This document shows positions 11,190-22,047 of a stretch of 59,745 nucleotides of DNA, in pieces. The translations under genes and the position numbers were made by a program. The stretch is from contig NW_003201605.1 in assembly GCF_000006405.1 (NCBI RefSeq), positions 72,642 through 132,386 on the forward strand. The letters are read 5' to 3'. The notes beneath the pieces were generated by a model. That model saw only the letters and a list, made by a program, of their open reading frames with translations, was not told the DNA's origin and ran no database searches. Source of the DNA: Perkinsus marinus ATCC 50983 (taxonomy: Eukaryota > Perkinsozoa > Perkinsida > Perkinsidae). Every line of letters starts with the position of its first letter. Position 1 is the first letter of the stretch.

Positions 11190-13235
11190 CAGCGTGTTTT
11201 TGCTCGGGCCGAGCAATGGCCAGTCTTTTATTCGTACAACCCAAGTCTGAGTCGTAGTAGACCCCATCCCATAAGATTTATGTCCAAGTAGTTAGTTATA
11301 GACCTTGAGACTTAATGGTATCTTCTATGAGTCGTGTTCACGAGGCGAAGCCCGGTCAAACTCTCACAGGAAAGTATCGCAACTACTCGTAATACAGTTA
11401 CTGTGGGACAGTATTGTCGTCATGTGTCTCATCTTTGGCAGTCACCTAGCCCAGAAAGCACCAGGTCCATTCCAACGGGTATCCAGCTTGCCAATAGCGA
11501 TCCAATATTGGTGTGATGCATCCGCCTTGGCTAAACTCCACCGTAACGGAGCACCAAATGCTCTAAGATAAGGTACAATTTAAGCTGCAAATGATAACCG
11601 ACCACAAAAACTTCTCAGCCTCGTTGTGGATATGCAAACCTTCTCAACAAATAGGGAGCTCAACCATCTCCAGAATACCTTGGAGCTCCTCGAGCAGCAA
11701 CGTTACCAACATACTCGCCTCGGACCGCAATAGTTCAACTATTATAGTTGGAACCCTACCTATCGGACAGGGAACAATACCTGTCTTTCGGAACAAAAAA
11801 ACTTGATTTAAATCCACGTGCCAACCAAAGTAAGATTGGCAAACAGAGCCGTCTTCGAACTAACTTACTTGTAACGTCAACTAGCACACTATTACCATCA
11901 TCAAAGCCGCGGTGACGTTCGTTGGTGGCCGCTAGGTGATTCACGACCGCTGAGCTGTGACTTGAGATTTTCAAAATTAGTCAATGTATGAACACCTACG
12001 ATGAACCCAATCTTTCCTCCCAATTATCGTAGTAGTGTTAATGACACCTTCAACGCTTTTATTGAATCACCTCCTAAAGAACTGTCTATGTTTGGCTCTT
12101 TGATTGACACTGATGTGCGAGAAACGCGGCCTTTGAATCCTTCACCCTTATCAAGCATGATAAAAATAGGATGATAATTCTTGCCGGTTAGCTCCTTTGA
12201 AGATGGTGCTTTTGTCTCATATTGCACTGTTGTCATTTAGCAAGATGAGTAGCACTCTCTCCATAGTCATTTTCTCAAGTCGTGAATGCGTGTGATCTGT
12301 TGTAGAGGCTTTATCATTGAAGACTTGTGTTGATACGTCACGTATCATTAAGGCCCCATTAAGCCGATCACGTATCATACGGGACCCTAATGGGACGGTG
12401 AGTAGGCTCCCAAAATCGTCTGGAGTGCATGCTGAGAGAGGTCTCAAGTTCTATGTCGACCATTTGAGGATGCAGGTTGTCAGGTAAGTCTTGTCCCGAC
12501 TCACGTGCGCGTCACATTCTTATCTACGGGTGCTCAAACCATGATGACTTCCCGCTGTACTCCTCGGCTAGCTTGCCTCCCAACACTGGCCCGGTCGCAG
12601 GTTCCCACCCAAAACTCTTCAACATGATTGCTCCCACTCTGCCGACTTCATCTGTAGCCATCGGACAGCCATCCTCACACAGCTGAGGATTGCACGTCAA
12701 CATGCAGACAATCAGAAACAACCCGGTGGCAGGGGGTGAGCAAATTGAGTTCGGGTTTCGCAGTTGTTGTTGTTGTCACAACAACAACATCAAACGAAAT
12801 ACATAGGCTAGAGCATAGCTCAGAGTAACCACATTCGCGGGCGGGGGCCTCACGGACAAGTGTTCGCAGCACTCTATACTCCACAAGCTTCGTGTAGGGT
12901 AACATGCAACATGAATAGTCCCTTGTGTGGTGGAACGAGGTGTGGTTGGTGTATTAACCTAAGTTGGTTTAATGAAATGTTTATTTCTACGACAGGTCGC
13001 CCCTTCCCAGGAGAGACCCAACGAGGGCGCTCGAGCAACATCGTGTTCGTGCTGGATCCCGACGGCTACAGGATCGTGCTGAATTCAGCACGGCTTGTCA
13101 TCTTGCAAGGGCATTTCTATCGAAAACTATAAGTGCTATTCCGTTGTATATCTCTTGCGTTTTACCATGGCTATTATTGATGTCTTTGAGTTCTTGAGTA
13201 TTGTGCACGTGGGTACAATGAACGCTTGTAGTGGA
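11190..13235. other. Repeat-derived DNA with short coding remnants
   Basis: No complete gene. Plus-strand fragments look like decayed protein: about 11600-11735 (helical, LNHLQNTLELLEQQ) and about 12308-12483 (RDPNGTVSRLPKSSGVHAER...YVDHLRM), the latter like the C-terminal tail of a retroelement integrase. A perfect TGT/ACA-rich palindrome with 12-nt arms around one C lies at 12765-12789. The rest has no recognisable content. Confidence 0.4.
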
Positions 13236-13264
13236 CTATACAGCTACATCATGAAACCATGCCG

Positions 13265-13364
13265 NNNNNNNNNNNNNNNNNNNNNNNNNNNNNNNNNNNN
13301 NNNNNNNNNNNNNNNNNNNNNNNNNNNNNNNNNNNNNNNNNNNNNNNNNNNNNNNNNNNNNNNN
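13265..13364. other. Assembly gap (100 N)
   Basis: A run of exactly 100 N, the usual placeholder for a gap of unknown size. By comparison with copy 1 of the duplication, roughly 780 bases are missing here. Confidence 1.
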
Positions 13365-13893
13365 AGCTAGTAGACTATCGCCAGAGCGAATCCTTCTAGC
13401 TAGCGTATAGATGAGGTGTTCCTTCCTCTGCCCACAGTCATCCGCACAGATTGTGTTCAAGCATCGCAGCAGATTAAACGCAGTCTCCCTTGCAGAGTTT
13501 GATTCAGATGGTGTCAGAACCATCTATGGTTGGCCATGCCGACCCGTCCAGTTTCTTGAGCCCGAGTCCGTCGGGAACTTCCAAAGGATCCGAGGTTGAT
13601 TCTGCTCCATCCCGGCCTCCGTTCCTCTCTGGAACTCGTGAACCCGAGCCTTGCTCGCCGTGCACATTATGTGGCGGTGAAGTGATAGCTCCAACGAGAG
13701 TGAGTCGGGCATCCGAATCCTCTGATTGGTATCTCTCTCCATTGTCTGAGCCATCACAATAGGCCCGTCTAGAATCTACGGCTGAGAATCCGGAATGCTC
13801 CGGAATGGTGTTAGCCTTTGGAAGGTGATAACATCTACTTTCAGCGGCGTCGAACCTTGGCTGTGATCGGAGAGAAGAAACGTAGACGGACTG

Positions 13894-15236
13894 ATGGCAC
13901 CAACCTTCTCGATGCTCTTGTATCGAATGCTCGAGCAACTTCTAACACAGTTGGAAGCTCAGCAGGATGTAGGTTCGGGACCAGGCATGTGCCTCTCCCA
14001 CACGAATGCCTTCTGTCTGCGTCTCGTCACCGTTGCGCGTTGTCTCGGGTGCGAAGTTATGCTTCTGGTATTTCAGACTCGACTCCTTCTGACCCCGAGA
14101 AAATCCAGCCAGGGGAGAAGCTCAGCGAAGGAGCTCGTTGTTTCATCTGCGAGCGGGTTTATCATACCGATTGTGCAGATCTGCGGCCTACTAGTCTGGA
14201 TACACGCGAGGCGCTCGGAATACGAGGTCGTCCTCGAGCCATTCGACTCCCCTCTGGACCTTGGTAGGGTTGTAGGTATATTCTACTCGTGCGGTAGATG
14301 TCGAAAGAAGAGACAGGAAGCATACCGACTCGCGACGACTGGCAACAAAAGCGTTCCCGTTGGTCCGGAATATCAAGCGCCCGAGATTCCCAAGCTCTGG
14401 TGTCAATCGTTCGGAAGGTGGAAGCGTGGGCATCCAGTCGAGCAGCCAAAATGCGTGAGTATCCGTTCTGGTGTCTTCGTGTATGGGTGTATTGAAAGAC
14501 TTAGGTTTGGAACCCGAAGCTGGCTGAGGCGAACGGCCTCAGAACAGATGACATCGACGAGTTCCTGGAGAAGGCCGAGGACGTGTGGCCCACACAAGCG
14601 TTTGTTCACATTGAGAGAGGATCGCGGCGTGGCGGCAACGTTGAGGGGGAGATAGATAATGGCTCGAGGCGTTCAAGGTGAGGCGACGGGGTACATTCGG
14701 TGGGCGTCGGATGGAGCGTCCGTTCCGAACGGACCGTTCGTTTTCAGTCGCCTTCACAATCCTCTAGATTTCCCGATGGATTACCGAGCGCCGTTCTCGG
14801 TTGATGCGGCATTAGGCGTGCTACACTTAGCACAGTAAGTCGAATATGGCTAATGCTGGAAAGAAGCTGAGCCGCTTTCAGATATAACTGCGATAAGGCA
14901 CTACAGCTACTGGGGTGCCCTGAGTTCTACACGCCGCCAGGTAACGAAGACGATAGAGCGCAGCGGCAAAGCATCATGACGGCCAAATTGAGCCTGCCGA
15001 CCAAGCCGTACAACAACAAGTGGCGACCCAAGGATAGGCGGGGACGAATTTCATCGGTAAGGTCGTTGGAAACGGTGGTTATTCGGGCCACATTCCTCTG
15101 CCTTCGAGAGGACATTACCGTGGGGACGCGATTGTGGAACACGACATATACAGATACCGCATCCCCAAAAAACACGGCGCTTGTTGCCGCCACTTTCACC
15201 GCAGTTATCAGAAGTGAAGAACGGCGTTCGAAATGA
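13894..15236 (+). CDS. PHD-finger / ELM2-like chromatin protein, duplicate copy 2
   Basis: Same exon-intron structure as copy 1, with introns corresponding at 14227-14275, 14455-14504, 14678-14747 and 14835-14881. Zinc ligands CFIC, YHTDC and SCGRC and the ELM2-like helices are kept. A TAG arises in one frame (TGG to TAG near 14264) but falls inside the predicted first of these introns, which supports that intron being real. The 3' frame stays open to 15236, ending TAVIRSEERRSK, longer than in copy 1. Coordinates cover the recognisable part; an upstream exon near 13490-13762 is likely. Whether either copy is expressed cannot be told. Confidence 0.55.
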
Positions 15237-15522
15237 TCATAGCAATTTCTTCATCGGTAACGCACTCTTATAGTATCCACTGTTCTTCGTGTATTCCTTC
15301 GTAACCTTTCCCCATTTACCATTATTTGATCATTTCCGAGGTGTTGGGTGGTGCAGTGCCGTTCATCGAATCCGAAAGCGGAATAAGATTACTCGTCGAG
15401 TAGTACTCGAAGCTACACATGGTGTACCTGAACCAGAGTGCCACTTGGCGTATTCATTATTCACGCTAAGAGCTTTAACCCTGTACGGTTCCATTTACAG
15501 GTAGACCAGTTTTGAGTACGGT

Positions 15523-15571
15523 GAAACGAGTACTGACAGTACTCGTTTCAGTACACAGTACTGTACTGTGT
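15523..15571. repeat. Two adjacent single-base-centred palindromes unique to copy 2
   Basis: 15523-15549 has arms GAAACGAGTACTG around one A. 15553-15571 has arms ACACAGTAC around one T. Copy 1 (about 3023-3045) has the flanking sequence without them: a 33-bp segment accounts for the difference. Confidence 0.95.
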
Positions 15572-15836
15572 GTCAAGGTACGTGAAAGTTGCACCTTAGG
15601 CTTGATGACGATGTGGTAGTTATTCGTTTTCAACGAAGCGCAGCTGAACTGGTCTGGCAGATCCTATAATTCCACTTCGGTTGCTTCTGCAACCTTCAGG
15701 CGCTTGTGCATGCGTGTTAGCCAATCATGTGTCTCCCGGAACGGCGCACGTTCCGTGGCGCACGGCTAAGCGACGTTCATACTATGAACTTCATAACCTT
15801 TCCGCTTCAACGCCAATTCACCGCGTTCCGAATACA

Positions 15837-18540
15837 AGAAGTAAAACTCCGAATGAGTTACGCAATAATCCCGCAAGAATGCATTATGAAGCGTTTGACC
15901 GTAACAGGTATGCATGAGGACGCAACATAGCTTCAATAGAGAAGCTAGGCCCGACTTGTCTCCCGCGGTTTCTGTGACCGACCCAGAGAACATCGAGTTG
16001 TGACCTTGAAGCTGTGGCCTGTGTTCTCTGGAGAGCGCAGTGAAAAGGAGAGGCGGACGGAGGGAGCGGACGCGTGCAAGCTATCGGGATTGTTTCACAA
16101 GGACACTTAAATCAAGCCGCCTCTAGTTTAGGAGCAACTTGAGGAATTACTCAAGCAAAATTGAGGAGTACTCAACTTACTTCACAACGTTACGAAATTG
16201 CTCGAGGGGCTCCTAGCGTAAGACGTCCTAAAGTATCTACTGAATCGCGGTTACAGACATGAGATGGAGTTAGGTACATCATATCATGGTATGAACGCTG
16301 GCGCGGTAAGCTTCATTACTCTTGGAACGATCGTAGTAGGTTCGTTTCCGAGGTATGAAATCTTTATCTTTGTTCGTGGCTCTGCCGCCGCTTCTGTTGC
16401 TTGGATGCGACTCATAATCGATATTATCGATTCCATAACATGAGGCGGGGAAAGTTGTAGAGAACTCTTCCGCAATTTCTTCGTGAATATGTATGATCAG
16501 CTATGCAGAGACGTGCAATAGTGCACAAAGGGTAGGAGCAGCAACAGCTCCCTTCCCTCGTTGGTAACGAATAAGAACTACATGGGAAATCTCCGCTAAT
16601 CACGATATTGACTAGAGTCAAACCACACTCCGCTAAGTGAAAATATACTTCTAATGACGCACATCACTAAGTCACTAAAAATAACTGCGAACGTAGCTCT
16701 CATGAAAAGCACTCCCGATACCATCCACTGGAACATCTGTGGCACCGAAGCTGAGATTGGCACAGATTCGGTGCCAATCTCAACTTCTGCTGTTCAAAAG
16801 AGCTAGTATTGTCTCCTCGCAATTTTATACTGATGTTCTGCAACCATAATATTCGAATACGGAATAAAGTACCCGCTTGGCTAGGGCCAACTCTACCTAG
16901 ATCGAACTTTAGGAATACTAAAATTTCGCTTCGAGTACGCATGTAGTGGAAATTCCACTGCGGAATGCCTCTCGTAGATACTGCATGAAAGTCATGCATG
17001 AAAACTTAGCGCACCTCGAGTATTTCTGAACTCAAAGCGCCTTCAAGTGTTCAAGACCGTGAAAGCCTCCGACACTTCTAGATAATCAAAGGTTTTCAGA
17101 GACATATTGGAGGTAACCCTGGCTAGTCTAGGCCTTACCATCGAGCTGATTTGCGAACACTGCAGTGCGGCACACGGGTATCTCGCTCTCTATTGAGAAA
17201 GGAAATCCAAGACCGAGAAACTGACGATTGGAAAGCGGAAGCAAAGACGTGCAGTGCCCGGCCATGGCATGTCCCCACCCGTTCACGCAGGGTCAAGTAT
17301 CCCAGAAACATTTGAGGCCAGTCGTTTATCTTCGACAATGCTCCATATACTTTCTACACTACTGCTCGGTCTTGAGCCGAGCTGATTCAATTAGGATCAA
17401 ATTTCCCGGGTTTTCGAAGCCGTAATGTGCTGCCAATTTCGACCACCACCTTGGTGGAAAATGTGACCAAAAAATTTTCTCGAGAATTTGATCCATGCAA
17501 TTTGAGCAATATAAGCCTCGGAAAAAGCTATATACGAACGTTCAGCTCCATTTGAGCTCTAGGTGAAAATTTATACCCGTGGCACTAAACTGGCTCTTTA
17601 GATCTTGTGTTCATTCTACTGATATTCTGGTATTCTTCATGCTCTCGTAGAATCCACCAAGTTTGTAACCTGCTCAAACGTAACATGGCGAATGAGCAAT
17701 AGAGTGAGAACCTTTGGCGAGCAGCATAACCACTTCGTCGCGAGCTAAGGAATCTCTCCCATCCGGCGCCACCGCGGAGGATGAAGACCAACGTTAGTGC
17801 ACTAAGTCGTACCTTTCTTGGAAGGGGAAGCATCGGATAATCTCGAGTAAATAAAACGACTCAATGAAATGTGTTCCTGTTGCCACTTCACGCCATCTGG
17901 TTGAAACAACACTCACTCACAACTCACGCCTTCGGTGGTATCGACCTTGTAATCAGCGTCACACATCCCCTCAGAGTGTTCATGGTACTTCTCTCGATCA
18001 ACCTGTTGAGATCAGTCTTGGCGTGGACGTTCACAACACGAATGCTCGTTTGCCGAGCACCGGTCTTCGGCGATCTTATCACACTCCCTACCTCTTGAGG
18101 GAACTGTGACCCGTGACGTCTCAACAGTCGCAGAGGGAGGGAGAAACACGCAACCGACTCCGGAAAGAAGAGCCACAGCAGAGTGTACATTGGAGACTCT
18201 GGCCTGTACCCACGGAACTGATGAACTTGCTAGTCACAATGATCCAACCACCATGACCAGTAGAATACATAAGAGGCTGCTCGTCGTGAGCATATCCAGA
18301 ACAATGAGAAACACAAGTCTGAGTGAGCCTTCCTAAATTCACCCTGAATCCAGCACGCCACACCCATTGCTGAGGTCTCACACACTGTACAATGTGATGC
18401 TATACCCTGAAAGCTGACATTGAGTTGAACTCTCAGTGACACATACTATCAACACAAAACGCCTCGAATTACCAGCCGAGTACAAAGCCTTCGAAGTGTA
18501 GTACGCAGCAATCGTTATTGTGATGATCGCTACTCGCAGC
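15837..18540. other. No gene recognised
   Basis: Frames are short throughout and none resembles a known family. 16741-16785 holds two overlapping inverted repeats: GGCACCGAA/TTCGGTGCC and GAGATTGGCAC/GTGCCAATCTC. Around 18100-18500 some frames stay open for 70-80 codons but lack recognisable motifs. The right part is downstream of RPS18. Confidence 0.5.
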
Positions 18541-19183
18541 TTAGTCATCAGCATGGACACCACCACGACCAGAGGTCTTGGTGTGCTGGCCACGGACTCT
18601 GATGCCCCAGTAGTGACGGAGACCTCTGTGGAGACGCATCTTCTTCATACGCTCCAAATCCTCACGCTTGGAAGCATCCAAAAGATTGGAGTACTTCTGA
18701 GAGTAAGTACCATCGACGGGATCGTGCTGTCTGTTGAGGAACCACTGGGGGATACGGAACTGTTGAGGGTTGGAGATGACCTGAGCAGCACGGAGGTGGG
18801 GACGGAACTCATCCGAGCTGCTAGTGTAACTGACCTGAACGATCTTCTGGATCTCCTCCTGAGTGAGCTCGCCAGCACGCTTGTTGGTGTCGACCTCACA
18901 CTTCTTGCAGATGAGAGTGGCGAAACGACGGCCAATACCCTAAGTGAAGACAACAATTATTGCAACATAACGATTGAATCGAACGAAATGAGGGTAAACA
19001 TAAACATCAACACTAACGGTGTTACGAATAGAGTCGAACCAGAAACAGAGGGTTGTATTATCCTATCCCGAGTAGCACCTTGATAGCGGTCAAAGCGTAA
19101 GCAACCTTGACACGTCCATCGACGTTAGTGTTGCAAATACGCTGGATATGCTGGAAGTCGCCCTGGTTGATAGGGAGAGACAT
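18541..19183 (-). CDS. RPS18: 40S ribosomal protein S18 (uS13)
   Basis: Two exons on the minus strand: 19183-19079 (35 codons, starting [13 protein letters not shown]) and 18939-18541 (132 codons plus TAA), joined across a 139-bp intron (donor GTGCTA, acceptor TTAG). The product is 167 residues, near the usual 152-156 plus a short internal extension. Diagnostic stretches are [43 protein letters not shown]-type sequence, [18 protein letters not shown] and [11 protein letters not shown]. It is a component of the small-subunit head at the tRNA/subunit bridge region. The intron after the GIG-helix lysine is a typical early position. The gene diverges from XRN1, which starts about 1.1 kb away on the other strand. 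Confidence 0.96.
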
Positions 19184-20315
19184 CTTCGACTGGCTGTGAC
19201 TACGGAGACCACCGTACTACGGCCATAGTATAGCTCCCACCACTCAAATCGATTAGTATGGCGAGCGAAAAGCGCACTTTCGTAGTCTCCCACGTGTCGT
19301 TGGACGTAACCTGAAACTCTTTCGTGCCTATTGCTAACAGAGCCAGTAGCAACCATTCTATCTTCAGTATCGATCAATGCAATCTTTCCGATATATATGA
19401 TATCGTTCGTGCCGCGAGCCAGTATGACCTTACCTGATTTCGAGTGTGAGAAGTGTTGTCATGTCGAGGTGTCTTGTTTGAGTAAGAGTTCCTAACATAG
19501 ATGTGAAGTGTGCGATAGATGTACTGTTATTCTTCGTTGTTGAAGCCGGCTAGAGATTTTCCCGGGAACCTCTGAGCATTACCGTCACCGGTTTATAACG
19601 CATCCAAGTTCTCTCATATACACTTCTCGTTAAGGAAATTCCACTTCGTTAAGCTATCTCGATATCTTCCCCGAGTTCATTCAGACTGAACAGTTACCAG
19701 TCATTAATATTCATAGACAAAAATGGTGTCATCCAGCATGGCTTTCGATTCGAGATGAGTTACGCCATTGAAACGGCACAGAATAGTGTTTTTCTCTCTC
19801 TCGCAGCCGTCATACGGCCAGGCGACTCCAAAACCACAAGTGGCAAGCTCACGTGGGGCGGAGTAATAACTGCATGACTTTCGCGGATTGTGAATCTTCA
19901 TAGCCTAGCAAATGTGGACTCCACAGCAAAGTTTCTGGTAGCGGTGTCGTAGCGCAAACAAAGAGATAGCGCTGGCACCGACTATAACTGAATAGGTATA
20001 GCCGTTCAACGACTCCTTTGAACCAAAATTGGGATTTCAACTTGGTAGATTTCATTTTTCAAACTGATTTGGAAGTTTCCCATACTTTTTTCATTTGATT
20101 CAAAGTAGGGCGAACCAAACCACGAAAGGAAGGTCGATGTGGCCCTATATGCCTCGTATAATATGATGCGGCTAGATGTTCTCCATTAATCGTATTAGCA
20201 GCTCATACCAAAATACTTATGCTCGCCTGCAAAAACAGGAGTGGTTCACGGCTAAGGACACTTAAGCTTCCTCCATCTTTTCAGTCGATATTGGTTTTGT
20301 TTTTGTAGCAGTGTA
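19184..20315. other. Divergent intergenic region between RPS18 and XRN1
   Basis: About 1.1 kb separates the two start codons, which point away from each other. It must hold both 5' regions. No TATA box or other element can be claimed. No protein-like frame is seen. Confidence 0.5.
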
Positions 20316-21718
20316 ATGGGAGTGCCTCGTTTCTACCGTTGGCTCTCTGAACGTTATCCTCTTATTAATGAGGTCATCGAGCCAGAGCAAATACCAGAGT
20401 TTGACTGCTTGTACTGCTGTTGTCGATCTTTGTAAGACCCATGAGCTCATCGTGTGGTAGATACCTCGATATGAATGGTATCATACACCATTGTTCGCAT
20501 GGTGACACGCCAGATGTGGCCAAACCTGAAGATGAAGTGTGGATGGATATTTTCAAGTAATTATGAAAGTACTCGTATACTCTATACTTGTCATTTTTTA
20601 CAAGTGTCGCGCGCAAGGCAAGATCCGGTATGAAAATCACCAAGAATAGATTTGGACAATTTTCTGATCATCGTTGTCTCACAAGGCAAACAGTGGTATT
20701 TCTAGATCGATGTATGTACGGAGTATATAACAAATATGCATACTACACGTTGACATGTTTTGATATCTACTCCTATCGAAAATGCTTTTTTCGCATTCGT
20801 TTTAGGGATATATAAATAGTAGTATAAAGGTGAATTTGTATATACTTATCATGTTGTATGACCCATGGTATGAATCTACCATCACTTTGGTAGGTACATT
20901 AGTGATCTGTTCACACACATAAAGCCTAAGAAACTGCTCTATATGGCTGTCGACGGTGTGGCACCAAGGGCTAAGATGAATCAACAACGTAGTCTTCAGT
21001 GACAGACGGATGCGCCACTTTAGAGGCGTTATCGGGTCAGGATCTCGTCGTTTTCGTACCGCGCTGGATGCAGTAGAAGCTACTGAAAGAGCTGTTAAAA
21101 ACGGCGATCATCCGAAGTCTATAGGTAGTGAGATGGCAAGGGTGGTTAGTAATGTAGGGTGGCAGTGGTGCTCGGGAATTGTACAGTACAATGTAGTTCC
21201 GCTCGTTGTACGTGAAGTGGGGTGAAAAACGCGATATTCGCGGTGATATGCAGTAGTCGTGAAATATACTTTTTACTAGTGTTTTTCATATCACTAGGGT
21301 GAGACAAAAGGTACAGAGCATATCGTGCATTATTAACTTCTGGCAACGGGATGAGCTACGGTGTTTTCACACGGCTTGTTAGTCTTGTATGGGCCGGTTT
21401 TGGTGTCAGCTGTATGGAAAAAAATAGTCTTCTTTGAGTTAATACCGTCCATCCGGCACATCATCCTTGTATAAGGCCACTTCATCTTGCTATTACTACT
21501 GACAGATACGTTCTTCGACAGCAATTCAATCACACCCGGTACAGCCTTCATGGAAAGGCTCACTGTACAGCTCAGGTGTGTTTGCATCCTTCCAATTGTA
21601 ACGGCCATCGTCCTCTTGTAGATTTTTCGCTCAGAAGATGATCAGTGAGAACCCTTTATGGCAGGGAGTAGAAGTGGTCGTCTCGGGCCCAAATGTAATA
21701 CTACGAATCTCGACGGCT

Positions 21719-21814
<96 letters not shown>

Positions 21815-21835
21815 CTAGTAGTACTAGTAGTAGTA

Positions 21836-21889
<54 letters not shown>

Positions 21890-21926
21890 CTAGTAGTACT
21901 AGTAGTACTAGTAGTACTAGTAGTAC

Positions 21927-21962
<36 letters not shown>

Positions 21963-22004
21963 AAGTAGTAGTAGTACTAGTAGTACTAGTAGTACTAGTA
22001 GTAC

Positions 22005-22047
<43 letters not shown>

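Larger units (their letters stand above)
6160..11190 (+). mobile_element. Degenerate Ty3-like LTR retrotransposon pol region
   Basis: The order is protease, reverse transcriptase, RNase H, integrase on the plus strand, which is the Ty3/gypsy order (Ty1/copia has integrase before RT). Several frame changes and stops, plus two nested transposons (7136-7959 and 9595-9789), show it is dead. The frame at the right end closes beside a polypurine tract and the right terminal repeat at 11100. Gag and the 5' part are not recognisable; a LINE endonuclease fragment occupies the left side. Confidence 0.75.
13236..15836 (+). repeat. Segmental duplication, copy 2
   Basis: Matches 1-3290 in the same orientation. 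About 780 bases of copy 1 are represented here only by the 100-N gap at 13265-13364. Relative to copy 1 it has two insertions that build perfect palindromes, at 15523-15571 and 15775-15789. Its ends are sharp. No terminal inverted repeat or target duplication could be assigned, since copy 1 is cut by the window edge. Confidence 0.9.

Noticed and set aside
13095-13523. Open frames running through the N gap
   Set aside because: Only open because N codons are read as X.
17459-17590. Possible fifth hAT-like MITE (GGTGGAAAATGTGACC... )
   Set aside because: A few words are shared but the CAGTG/CACTG ends and internal blocks are missing.
18520-19083. 187-codon plus-strand open frame
   Set aside because: Antisense to RPS18 exon 2 and its intron.
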